Part shown: piece after piece, positions 52,406 to 61,449 of the stretch
Position numbering within the stretch: position 1 is the first letter of the stretch
How the letters are laid out: each line of letters opens with the position of its first letter
Assembly (NCBI GenBank): GCA_902825775.1
Contig: CADECF010000008.1
Span: forward strand, 1 to 64,000
Reading direction: 5' to 3'
From: an uncultured Lysobacteraceae bacterium
GTDB taxonomy: Bacteria; Pseudomonadota; Gammaproteobacteria; Xanthomonadales; Xanthomonadaceae
DNA: 64,000 nt
Notes under the pieces: generated by a model
Seen by the model: the letters and a program-made list of their open reading frames with translations, nothing else
What the model was told of the DNA's origin: nothing
The model's database searches: none
Made by a program: the position numbers and the translations under genes

Positions 52406-52690
52406 TCAGGGAGCCTCAGGATCAGGGGAGCTGTCGTCATTACCCCCCGACAAACAATAGCTTTGTCCGTGCGCTTCGTCTTCAAAGCATTGTGTAGTGC
52501 CGCAAAACAAACCGCCATCTTCTTCCACGCACCAACTGTTATCTACATCACGCGTTTGCATCGGCGGCGGTAGCCTATCCCCTCTGAATTGGGTCGCATC
52601 CGATCGCGCAACGACTCGATCTTCCGCATGCGCAACCCCGACCGCCAATACCGCGACAACCAAAGCCAAAACCGCATTGCTATTCTTCAT
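52406..52690 (-). CDS. Small secreted Cys-rich protein, copy B
   Basis: A 94-residue protein with GAGGAAG ribosome site and signal peptide LALVVAVLAVGVAHAED. The mature domain has PPPMQTRDVDNSWCVEEDGG and LFCGTTQCFEDEAHGQSYC, the same four-Cys framework as the protein at 50023–50325, then a polar Asp/Ser/Pro tail. No family was recognised. It lies between the subtilase fragment and the intact subtilase, on the same strand as both. Confidence 0.75.
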   Translation of the reverse strand: MKNSNAVLALVVAVLAVGVAHAEDRVVARSDATQFRGDRLPPPMQTRDVDNSWCVEEDGGLFCGTTQCFEDEAHGQSYCLSGGNDDSSPDPEAP

Positions 52691-52709
52691 TCAATCTTCC
52701 TCTTCAATA

Positions 52710-52729
52710 GTCAGTCGTTATTGACTGAC
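52710..52729. promoter_or_regulatory. Short inverted repeat upstream of Cys-rich copy B
   Basis: GTCAGTC–GTTATT–GACTGAC lies 20 bases upstream of the start codon. It could be an operator or part of the promoter; no regulator is known. Confidence 0.35.
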
Positions 52730-52873
52730 ATCTTCAAGACGGAGAAATTGACTTTTGATGGCCAACCGCCTCAACCATTTGCAGAATAGCGTCTGATGCA
52801 GACTCGATCTAAAAAGAAGGAGGCGAAACTTCCGCCTCCTCCGAAACCAAGCTTCGGTCGCCAAATCTGTGAA

Positions 52874-54739
52874 TCAGTACAGCCCCATCACCGAGACATT
52901 AGCGAAAGCCTGCTCGCCGACCAGACGCACGTAATACGTGCCCGCAGCCGGATTGGTGTAGACCACCGCTTCGCTATTGCCCGGCTTGGCCGACTTACGG
53001 TCGTATACCGTACTGGTCGGCGCGCTGTCATAGGACACGTACAGCGACACGTTGCCGCTGCCGCCGTAGCTCCGCAGGTTGAGGCTGCGGGTGCCGGACG
53101 GCACTTCGATCTTGTACAACAGCTCGTCGCCGGCAGCACCGGTGAGTTGCGTGATCGCCACGCGGTTGACCAGCAATTCGGCTTCTTCGTCGCCGATGTC
53201 CTGCGTGGCTGCATACGTCGCCGCGGCGGCATCGAGAATACCGGCGCCCATCGGCGTGCTGACCGGCGGCACGACCGCGAACGGACGCGCCGTGCCGCGC
53301 AGGATGTTCTTGACCTGCGCCGGCGTCAGCGGCGGCTTGCCGGCGGCGACCGCTGCGCTCTGCATCAGCGCGACCACCGCAGCCACGTGCGGGCTCGCCT
53401 GCGACGTGCCGATCATGCCGATCAGGCCTTCTTCTTCCGGGCCTTCGGCGCCGCTGTTGCCCAGCGACCAGATCCAACGGTCGTCGGGCGACGAACCACT
53501 GGTGGCGTTGCCGCCCGGTGCGGACAAGGTGACGGTGGCACCGTAGTTGGAGAACCACGACTTGGCGCCATCGATGCCGTTCGCGCCGACCGTGATCACG
53601 CCGCGGCAGCTGGCCGGCGAGTGGAAGGCCGCATCCTGGTTGTCGTTGCCGGCGGCGACGACGACGGTGACGCCGCGTTCGATGGCGCCGTCGACGGCTT
53701 CCTGCGTGACCGGATCCTGGTTGCAAGAACCGTTGCCGCCGAGGCTGAGGTTCAGCACTTCGGCCGGATTCTCGTTGGCCGGAACGCCGTCCACCGTGCC
53801 GCCCGAAGCCCAGACGATGGCGTCGGCGATATCGGACGTGTAACCGCCGCCATGGCCGAGCACGCGCACCGGCTGCACCTTGGCCTTGTACGCAACACCG
53901 GCCAGGCCCGCGCCGTTGTTGGTCACCGCCGCCACCGTGCCGGCGACATGCGTGCCGTGCCAGGAGCTGGCGTAGCCGCCGTACCAGTCGCCCGGATCGT
54001 GCGCGTCGTCGTCGCGGCCGTCGCCGTCGCCGGCGACCTCTTCGTCATGGATGAAGTCGTAACCCGGCACCAGGTTCGCATTGAGATCGCTGTGATCTGC
54101 ATAGCCGGTATCGAGCACGGCGACGACGACGCCTTCGCCCTGCGAGATATCCCACGCGGTGCTGGCGCTCATGCCGCCGACCGGGTTGGTGTAATCCCAC
54201 TGCAGTTGCGAGAAGTACGGGTCGTTCGGCACCACTTCGTAGCGCTGCTTGATGTAGTCCGGCTGCGCGTACAGCACGGCCGGATCCTTGCGCAGCTGCT
54301 GCAGGAAAGCGTTCGATTCGCTCGCGCTCAGCCGGCGCGAAGCGCGCAGCACGTCGGCGCCTACGCCGGTCTTGCGCAGGTGCGAAAGCGACAAGGCGGC
54401 GCGCGCGCCGCTGGCGCCAGCGATGCCTGCGCTGCGCAATGCGGCGTTGGCGTTATCGACCAACGCCGAAGCGCCGCGCGAGGCGACGCTGCCGTCGCGA
54501 TACTTGACGATGAAGCGCTGATAGCCGGCGGGAGCGGCCGGCGCGCTCGCCAGCAGGCGCTTGCTGCGCTCGGTGATCAATCGCGCAGCCGGCGTGCCCG
54601 CAGCAGCGGCGGAAGTCGCTGCCGAAACGGCGGGCGCCGCGCTCGCGCGCGGTTCGGAGTTGGCGGCATAAGCGGTCAGCGCGACCAGCACGGCTGCGGT
54701 CAGGGCACCGGCGGCCAGGTGGCGGGTATTCCTGTTCAT
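52874..54739 (-). CDS. S8 family serine peptidase (subtilase) with PPC domain
   Basis: A 621-residue secreted protease starting at 54739 behind GGGAGAG. A signal peptide (residues 1–26) and an I9-like propeptide (about 60–165, YQRFIVKYRDGS) precede the catalytic domain. The triad is Asp210 (VVAVLDTGYADHSD), His261 (SSWHGTHVAGTV) and Ser446 (GMIGTSQASPHVAA); the residue after the Ser is Gln where most subtilases have Met. A pre-peptidase C-terminal domain occupies about 515–621. It probably degrades protein outside the cell. The giant autotransporter gene lies just upstream on the same strand. Confidence 0.95.
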   Translation of the reverse strand: MNRNTRHLAAGALTAAVLVALTAYAANSEPRASAAPAVSAATSAAAAGTPAARLITERSKRLLASAPAAPAGYQRFIVKYRDGSVASRGASALVDNANAALRSAGIAGASGARAALSLSHLRKTGVGADVLRASRRLSASESNAFLQQLRKDPAVLYAQPDYIKQRYEVVPNDPYFSQLQWDYTNPVGGMSASTAWDISQGEGVVVAVLDTGYADHSDLNANLVPGYDFIHDEEVAGDGDGRDDDAHDPGDWYGGYASSWHGTHVAGTVAAVTNNGAGLAGVAYKAKVQPVRVLGHGGGYTSDIADAIVWASGGTVDGVPANENPAEVLNLSLGGNGSCNQDPVTQEAVDGAIERGVTVVVAAGNDNQDAAFHSPASCRGVITVGANGIDGAKSWFSNYGATVTLSAPGGNATSGSSPDDRWIWSLGNSGAEGPEEEGLIGMIGTSQASPHVAAVVALMQSAAVAAGKPPLTPAQVKNILRGTARPFAVVPPVSTPMGAGILDAAAATYAATQDIGDEEAELLVNRVAITQLTGAAGDELLYKIEVPSGTRSLNLRSYGGSGNVSLYVSYDSAPTSTVYDRKSAKPGNSEAVVYTNPAAGTYYVRLVGEQAFANVSVMGLY

Positions 54740-54893
54740 CTGTTGCTCTCTCCCATGGATACGAAGGTGGCGCGATAGGCGCCGGGTGCCGTTTCGGGGG
54801 GAACCGGACACCCGGCGCCTTCGCGTTGGAACGTGGTTGGATGGAACGCGATGGTTGGAACCGCATCGCGCGCGGACGCGCGATGCGTCTTGA

Positions 54894-57800
54894 TCACCAG
54901 CTGATGCCTGCGCCGCCGGTGACGGTGCTTTCGCTGCCGGAGAACGCTGCGCCCAGCGACACGCTGGCGCGTTCGCCGACCGCGCGCTGGTAGCCCAGCG
55001 CCCACGCCTGGCGGCCGTTCTGCGCGCCGACGCCGACCGCCATGCGGTTCTGGCCGGACAGGCCCGCGCTGTTCATCGCCATGCCGGTCAGTGCGCCGCC
55101 CATCGCACCGATGCGATCGATGCGCTGGTCCTGTTTCACGAAACGGGTTTCCATATCCATACGCAACTGGTTGAAGTCGTCGGTAACGGCGTTGAAGCGC
55201 AGATCCGTATAGCTCCTGGCCGACGACAGCGTTTGCGCGGAAGCGTCGGCCTCGGACGGATTGCGCGACGGCGTCGGCGCGGAGGCCATGGCCACCGGGC
55301 CCGTGGCAGCCGTCGTCGCACCTGCAGCGGTATCGTTGGTCGTCGCAGTTTCGGCAGCGGGAGTATCGCCGGCCGCGACTGCCGTCGTCGGCGTCGTGGT
55401 TTCCGCGCTGCCTGCCGAATTGTCCTGCGCACCGACTTGGATGTTGTTCACCTGACCTTGCAAGTCGTTCAACTTGCTGTCGACCGCGGTGAACGCCGCA
55501 CCGACGTTGTTGTAGCTGCCGCCCTGGATCATGTAAGTCGGCGCGATGAACGCGCCGGCCGAGAAACCGGCCCCGCCGCCGAGCCCGTTCGCGATGGATT
55601 GCATCTGGGCGACGTTGACCGCATCGGTTGCGCTGGTGCCTGCGCGCAGGTTGGTCAGGCGACGTTCGTTGCCGCTGCTGCCGATCGACACCGTGTTGGC
55701 GCTGGTGGCGATCGAGTTGGCGCCGAGCGCGACCGCATTGGTGGCCAGCGAATTTACGCTGGCGCCCTGGCCGATCGCGACGCTGTTGGTCGCGCCGGCA
55801 TTGGCGTTCGCACCAACCGCAGTGGCTTGCGCCTGCGCGCGACTGGTAGCGCCGAGCGTGGTGCTGTTGACGCCGAGCGCCTGCGCATCGCTGCCCACTG
55901 CGGTCGCCAGATCGCCCTGCGCGTTGCTCGCCGCGCCCACCGCCACCGACAGCGCACCGCCGGCGCCGGCCGATGCGCCCGCCGCTACGCTGTTCTCGCC
56001 GCTGGCCGTGGAGCCTTCTTCGCCATTGGCCTTGAAGAACTTGCTGGCTTGCGCGGCGCCATCGGCGACTTCGTTCAATTGCGCGAGGTTGACCGCATCG
56101 GTGTCCTGCGTGCCTGCGGCGACGTTGGTGATCTGCCGGTCGATGGCCGCGTGCACGGTGCCGCCCGCATCGGTCCAATCCTCGGCCGCGCCTACAGAGA
56201 CGCTGTTGGCGCGATCGGCCAGCGAACCCTCGCCGAGCGCGACGCTGTTGCTCGCATCCGGCGTAGTCCATGCATTGGCGCCGAGCACCGTCGCATTCTC
56301 CGATTGCGCGAAGCTGTTGAAACCCAGCGACGTGGCCGAACCGCCGATCGCCCAGCTTTCCGCACCGACCGCGGTGGTGCGGTCGCCGACCAATTCGCTA
56401 TCCCAGTACGAACCGGCATAAGCGCCCGCGCCGATCGCGGTGCTGTATTGACCGGTGGCGCCGGCGGAACTGAAGGAACCGTCGGAGAAGCCGCCGAGCG
56501 CGGTGCTGTATTGGCCGGTGGCCGCGGCGTTTTGGCCGACAGCGGTGCCTTGCGAACCGAAGAATACGTTCTCGCCGGTTTCCTCGTCCGTCATCCAGAA
56601 GCCGGAGGCGGCGCCCGAACCGATCGCCACGCCGCCGACGCCGGACATGCTGCCCGAACCGATCGCGGTCGCGTTGAAATCGGTGGCATAGGCGCCGTTG
56701 CCGATCGCGGTGCTCTGCCAGCCGTCGGCCGTCGCAAATGCGCCGATCGCGGTGGTGAACGGCGCATTGGCCCAAGCCAGTCCGCCTACCGCGACCGCGA
56801 AGAAGCCGTTCGACTCGCTGCCTGCACCGACCGACACGCCGCTGGACCCGTTGGCGATGCTGTTGGCGCCCAGCGCCACGCTGCCGCCGCCGTTGGACTG
56901 CGCGCCGTTGCCGCCGGCGAAGCTGGAACTGCCGGCCGCATAGGCATTGCTGCCGAACGCGCTGCTGTTGTCGCCTTCGGCGATCGCGCCGTAACCATTA
57001 GCGCTGCTGAATTCACCGATGGCGTTGCTGCCGGTTCCGAACGCGGACGATCCGGTGCCCAGCGCGAGGCTGCTGCCGCCGGCCGCGGTCGAATAATCGC
57101 CGGCCGCATTGCTTTGATAGCCATAAGCGCTGCTTTCGGTTCCGTTGGCCGAACTGTTCGCACCGGCGGCCGTGGCATTCTCGCCGTCCGCGATGGCGAC
57201 ATCGCTGCCGTCGCCGGTGCCGTTGACGGCGAAATAGTCGCTGGCGTCGCCGACACTGTCGGCGACTTCGTCGAGCTGGGCTTTGTTGACCGCATCGGTG
57301 GCTTCGGTGCCTGCTGCGACGTTGGCGATCTGGCGCGTCAGGCCGGTGTCGGCGTTACCGACCGATACCGTGTTGTCGCGATCGGCGAGCGAATCGGCAC
57401 CCAAGGCGACCGCGCCGTTGGCCATCGCCAGCGTGTTGCTGCCCAGCGCCACCGACGTATCGTTCCAGGCACGGGCGTATTGGCCCAATGCAACCGAATC
57501 GATGCCGCCGGCCGACGCGCCGCCGCCTACTGCGGTCGCGCGATCCGCCTGACTCTGCGCGCCGGCGCCGAGCGCGACGCTGTTGATGCCCCAGGCGGCG
57601 GTGTTCTGCTCGATGCAAACGAAATCGGCGCAAGCCATCGTGCCGCCGATCGCGACCGAACTGTCGCCGCCGGCGGTGGTCCACTGCGAACCGATGGCGA
57701 TCGATCGATGGCCCAGCGCGGACACGACGCTGCCGATGGCGATGCCCTGATAAGCGCCGGCATCGACATAGCTATCGGTGCCGATGGCGATGCCGCCTTC

Positions 57801-60800
57801 GGCGAGGGACGTGGAGGCCGTGCCTAGCGCCATGGCGTAATAGTTGTCCGCCCAGGCACTGTGGCCGAACGCTGTAGCGCCGAATACGCCTGCGTGGCTG
57901 AGCGTGCCGGTGGCCGTGCCGAAATCGCCGGCGTAGCTGCCCGCGCCGACGCCGATGCTGTCGATGCCTTCCGCCAGACTCTGCGTGCCGAGCGCGATCG
58001 AAGCTTCGCCCAATGCCTGGCTCTCGCTGCCCAGCGCGATCGACAGTTCGCCGTTCGCCAGGCTGCCGTAACCATTGGCCAGGCTTTGCGTGCCAAGCGC
58101 ATTGGCGCCGTTACCGACGGCGGTCGCGCCTTCGCTCAAAGCCAGGCTGCCGCTGCCGACCGCCGTCGAATAATCGCCTTCGGCATCGCTCATCGCGCCG
58201 TAAGCGCTGCTTTGCATGCCGTTGGCGACGCTGTTCGCGCCGGTGGCCGTGCTCGACTCGCCGCCGGCCATGCTCATCGCACCGGTCGCGGTCGCATTGT
58301 CGGCCACGGCATTGGCTTGATAACCGACCGCTTGCGCGTTGTTGCCGCTCGCACCGGCGAGACTGCCGACGGCGACCGCGCCCTGACCTTCGGCCAAGGT
58401 CGCTTCGCCGACATCGGGCATGCCGTCGCCATCGCGATCGGTCCACTCGCTGCCGCCGATCGCGACCGTGTCTGCGCCGTTCGCCGCAGCGTTGTAGCCG
58501 GCGGCGACGGAATGTTGTCCGTTGGCCAGGCTATTCGAACCCACACCGACGCTGCCCTGCCCGATCGCCGTGCTGTAACCGCCGACCGCGACATTGAAAT
58601 CACCCGCGACCGCACGCGAATGCGCACCGAGCGCAACGCCCGCTTCGCCATTGGCGCCCGCGCCGAAACCACCGACGAAGCTGCCGTCGCCATAGGCCTG
58701 CGCATCGCCGCCGATCGCAGTGGAACCCATGCCTGCGGCGACGCTCAACGCGCCGATCGCAGTCGCGGCCTGTTCGGCCGAAGCTTCGGCCGAAGCGCCG
58801 ACCGCCGTGTTGCCGAAACCGAACGTCGCCGCACTCTGGCCGATCGCGACGCTGGAATCGCCGAACGCCATCGCGCCCTGGCCGAACGCGCTGGCGCCGA
58901 GGCCATCGGCCATGCTTTCCGCGCCGATAGCGGTGCTGGCGTTCTGCGTGGTCATGCTGTTGCGGCCGATCGCGATCGAGCCTTCGCCTTGCGCATCGGC
59001 GTCGTCGCTGCCGTCTTCGGCGCCGTTCGCGGCGAAATAGTGGCTGGAATCGCTGACGCCTTCGGCCACTTCATCCAATTGCGACTTGTTCACCGCATCG
59101 GTCGCTTCGGTGCCGGCGGCGACGTTGGTGATCTGGCGTTCGTCGTCCACCTGGCCGACCGATACGCTGTTGTCGCGGTCGGCGACGGAATTGGTGCCGA
59201 GCGCGACCGCGTTGTCCGCTTCAACGGTGCTGAATGCGCCGAGTGCGGTCGAATAGTCGTTGAAAGTATTGGCGCCAAGACCGATCGCAATAGAACCGAC
59301 GCCGCCGGCATAAGTCGGGCGCAGGAACCAATCGCGATCCACGCCGAGCCCACCGATGGCGATGCTCTGCGCATCGCCCGCATTGGCGCCCACGCCGATC
59401 GCGACGCCCTGATAGGCGCCTTGCGCCACGGTAGCGCTGAGCCCGAGCGCGACGCCGGCGGTGGCATCCGCACCGACCGACGCACCGGCACCCATGGCGA
59501 CGCCGCCGTTGGCGTTCGCGCCGACGCCGGGAATCGCGTCGGTCCACATTCCCACCGTGTCGCCGGTATTGATGGCCACCGATAGATCCGCATTCGCGCT
59601 GGACGCATAACCCATCGCGACGGCATTCACGCCCGATGCGTAAGAAGACGTGCCGACGGCGACCGCATCCCAACCGGTCGCGACGCTGCCGTAGCCGATC
59701 GCATTCGAGGTCTCGCCGAGCGCAGTCGCGCCGGCGCCGAATGCATTCGCACCCATTCCACCGGCGTAGCTGCCGCTGCCGGCGGCAGTGGCGTAGTCCG
59801 CATCGGCGACGGATTGATAACCGGTCGCGGTGCTTTCGGCGCCATTGGCTTGGCTCAAAGCGCCGGTGGCGGTGCTGGATTCGCCTTGCGCGAGGCTTTG
59901 CGCGCCCGTCGCGGTGGCATTGGCGGCCAATGCGTTCGCCTGGTGGCCGATAGCCAGCGCATCGTTACCGCTGGCGCCCGCCATGCTGCCGACGGCGACT
60001 GCGCCTTGGCCTTCGGCCAACGTCGCTTCGCCGACATCGGGCATGCCGTCGCCGTCGCGATCGGTCCACTCGCTGCCGCCGATCGAGACCGTGTCTTCGC
60101 CGTTCGCCGCGGCGTTGTAGCCGGTGGCGACGGAATGCTGGCCATTAGCGAGACTGTTACTGCCTACGCCGACGCTGCCCTGCCCGATCGCGGTGCTGTA
60201 ACCGCCGACCGCGACATTGAAATCGCCCGCGACGGCGCGCGAGTGCGCGCCCAATGCGACGCCCGCTTCGCCATTGGCACCGGCGCCGAAACCGCCGACG
60301 AAGCTGCCGTCGCCATAGGCCTGCGCATCGCCGCCGATCGCAGTGGAACCCATGCCTGCGGCGACGCTCAACGCGCCGATCGCGGTCGCCGCCTGCTCTG
60401 CGGATGCTTCAGCGGAAGCGCCGACCGCGGTATTGCCGAAACCGAACGTCGCCGCGCCTTGGCCGATCGCCGTGCTGGCATGGCCGAACGCCATCGAACC
60501 CTGGCCGAATGCGGCTGCGCCGATGCCGGCAGCGATGCTTTCGCCGCCGACCGCGACCGAGGAATTGCCGGACGCGAAGCTGTTGGCGCCCAGCGCCGTC
60601 GCTTCCCAGCCTTCGGCGATCGATTGTTTGCCGATCGCCACCGCGCCATCGGCTTCGAACGTCTCGCCGAGTTCGTCGCTGACCCACGGCCGCGTCTGCG
60701 CGCCGCTGCCGATCGCGATGGCGCCTTCCCCTTGCGCGCTGGCATCGTCGCTGCCGTCGCCGGCGCCGTTGGCCTTGAAGTAATCCGAATCGAAGCTGTC

Positions 60801-61109
60801 CTCGACCGGGCGCTTCCTCTTGCCCTTATCGGCCTTGGCGGCCGCTACGACCTTTTCCAGCTGCGCGCATTCCACCGCGATTGCGCCTTGGCCCGGAAGC
60901 GTGACGGTGCAGATTTTCTTGTCGGTTTTTTCGGCGGCTTGCGCGAAAGGCATCAGCGCGAAGATCGCCGACAGCACCAACACGCCCGACGCGGTGCGGC
61001 GCAAACGGCTCGGACGGCCGGATCGCTTGCCGTCGGCCGAGGCCAGTTCAGAAGCGACCACGAGCGCCTGCAGCGACCGGCTCCACACCAGACTGAAAAC
61101 CTTGTTCAT
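54894..61109 (-). CDS. Giant trimeric autotransporter adhesin (YadA-like)
   Basis: A 2071-residue protein. It opens with an extended signal peptide (MNKVFSLVWSRSLQALVVAS … LSAIFALMPFAQAAEK). The passenger is four head–neck modules, each ending in a neck such as NSVSVGQVDDERQITNVAAG TEATDAVNKSQLDEVA and re-opening with a YFxxNGxxDGSD segment. Two modules contain an Asp-rich WTDRDGDGMPDVGEATLAEG loop. Modules 1 and 2 share a stretch of about 170 residues that is nearly identical at 541 residues' distance. A coiled stalk and a YadA anchor ending in Trp (SLGAAFSGSESTVTGGAGIS W) close the protein. It is a surface adhesin. Confidence 0.93.
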   Translation of the reverse strand: MNKVFSLVWSRSLQALVVASELASADGKRSGRPSRLRRTASGVLVLSAIFALMPFAQAAEKTDKKICTVTLPGQGAIAVECAQLEKVVAAAKADKGKRKRPVEDSFDSDYFKANGAGDGSDDASAQGEGAIAIGSGAQTRPWVSDELGETFEADGAVAIGKQSIAEGWEATALGANSFASGNSSVAVGGESIAAGIGAAAFGQGSMAFGHASTAIGQGAATFGFGNTAVGASAEASAEQAATAIGALSVAAGMGSTAIGGDAQAYGDGSFVGGFGAGANGEAGVALGAHSRAVAGDFNVAVGGYSTAIGQGSVGVGSNSLANGQHSVATGYNAAANGEDTVSIGGSEWTDRDGDGMPDVGEATLAEGQGAVAVGSMAGASGNDALAIGHQANALAANATATGAQSLAQGESSTATGALSQANGAESTATGYQSVADADYATAAGSGSYAGGMGANAFGAGATALGETSNAIGYGSVATGWDAVAVGTSSYASGVNAVAMGYASSANADLSVAINTGDTVGMWTDAIPGVGANANGGVAMGAGASVGADATAGVALGLSATVAQGAYQGVAIGVGANAGDAQSIAIGGLGVDRDWFLRPTYAGGVGSIAIGLGANTFNDYSTALGAFSTVEADNAVALGTNSVADRDNSVSVGQVDDERQITNVAAGTEATDAVNKSQLDEVAEGVSDSSHYFAANGAEDGSDDADAQGEGSIAIGRNSMTTQNASTAIGAESMADGLGASAFGQGAMAFGDSSVAIGQSAATFGFGNTAVGASAEASAEQAATAIGALSVAAGMGSTAIGGDAQAYGDGSFVGGFGAGANGEAGVALGAHSRAVAGDFNVAVGGYSTAIGQGSVGVGSNSLANGQHSVAAGYNAAANGADTVAIGGSEWTDRDGDGMPDVGEATLAEGQGAVAVGSLAGASGNNAQAVGYQANAVADNATATGAMSMAGGESSTATGANSVANGMQSSAYGAMSDAEGDYSTAVGSGSLALSEGATAVGNGANALGTQSLANGYGSLANGELSIALGSESQALGEASIALGTQSLAEGIDSIGVGAGSYAGDFGTATGTLSHAGVFGATAFGHSAWADNYYAMALGTASTSLAEGGIAIGTDSYVDAGAYQGIAIGSVVSALGHRSIAIGSQWTTAGGDSSVAIGGTMACADFVCIEQNTAAWGINSVALGAGAQSQADRATAVGGGASAGGIDSVALGQYARAWNDTSVALGSNTLAMANGAVALGADSLADRDNTVSVGNADTGLTRQIANVAAGTEATDAVNKAQLDEVADSVGDASDYFAVNGTGDGSDVAIADGENATAAGANSSANGTESSAYGYQSNAAGDYSTAAGGSSLALGTGSSAFGTGSNAIGEFSSANGYGAIAEGDNSSAFGSNAYAAGSSSFAGGNGAQSNGGGSVALGANSIANGSSGVSVGAGSESNGFFAVAVGGLAWANAPFTTAIGAFATADGWQSTAIGNGAYATDFNATAIGSGSMSGVGGVAIGSGAASGFWMTDEETGENVFFGSQGTAVGQNAAATGQYSTALGGFSDGSFSSAGATGQYSTAIGAGAYAGSYWDSELVGDRTTAVGAESWAIGGSATSLGFNSFAQSENATVLGANAWTTPDASNSVALGEGSLADRANSVSVGAAEDWTDAGGTVHAAIDRQITNVAAGTQDTDAVNLAQLNEVADGAAQASKFFKANGEEGSTASGENSVAAGASAGAGGALSVAVGAASNAQGDLATAVGSDAQALGVNSTTLGATSRAQAQATAVGANANAGATNSVAIGQGASVNSLATNAVALGANSIATSANTVSIGSSGNERRLTNLRAGTSATDAVNVAQMQSIANGLGGGAGFSAGAFIAPTYMIQGGSYNNVGAAFTAVDSKLNDLQGQVNNIQVGAQDNSAGSAETTTPTTAVAAGDTPAAETATTNDTAAGATTAATGPVAMASAPTPSRNPSEADASAQTLSSARSYTDLRFNAVTDDFNQLRMDMETRFVKQDQRIDRIGAMGGALTGMAMNSAGLSGQNRMAVGVGAQNGRQAWALGYQRAVGERASVSLGAAFSGSESTVTGGAGISW

Positions 61110-61449
61110 CGAACCTCTCTCCCGGAATTACGTTTTCGAAGTGCAAACAGGGCCTCAGGCGGCGCCCGCGATGCGGGAGGCCAGCTAGCCGTTGCGATGG
61201 TGGTGTCCGCCCTCACGCCCCCGAGACGGACTTCGGTATCCGCGCCGCACGCCGACCAAAAACGTCAGCAAGTGGCGGCGGCGGGTTGTTTGCGAACCTA
61301 AAGCGGCGCCCGGCGGCTTGTCACGCGCGCCTTCTCACCCAATACTCACGGAATACTCACCGTGGCCGGCTCTGAATCGCGCTAAGCGCGGCGGGCGGAT
61401 CTTCCACGCCGTTCGATGGATCGGACACGCATTCGGGGCAACGTCCAAG
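61110..61449. promoter_or_regulatory. Divergent regulatory spacer with three 11-bp-phased CTCAC repeats
   Basis: A 340-base spacer between the divergent autotransporter and histidine kinase genes. At 61332–61362 the sequence CTTCTCACCC, AATACTCACG, GAATACTCACCG gives three CTCAC cores at 61334, 61345 and 61356, exactly 11 bases apart. OmpR-family regulators commonly bind direct repeats at this spacing, and one is encoded just beyond the kinase. No other clear element was seen. Confidence 0.5.

Noticed and set aside
55233-57827. Long open frame (864 codons) on the + strand inside the giant adhesin gene
   Set aside because: It is the antisense of regular Ala/Gly-rich head repeats in GC-rich DNA; its translation is low-complexity Arg/Gly/Ala without any domain. 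Similar antisense frames at 43601–46264, 20025–21884, 29995–31962 and 12081–13451 were rejected for the same reason.
54894-61109. Regularly spaced short repeats that could be taken for a CRISPR array
   Set aside because: They are in frame, 14-residue protein repeats of a YadA head with variable wording, with no constant 28–37-base repeat and no cas genes.
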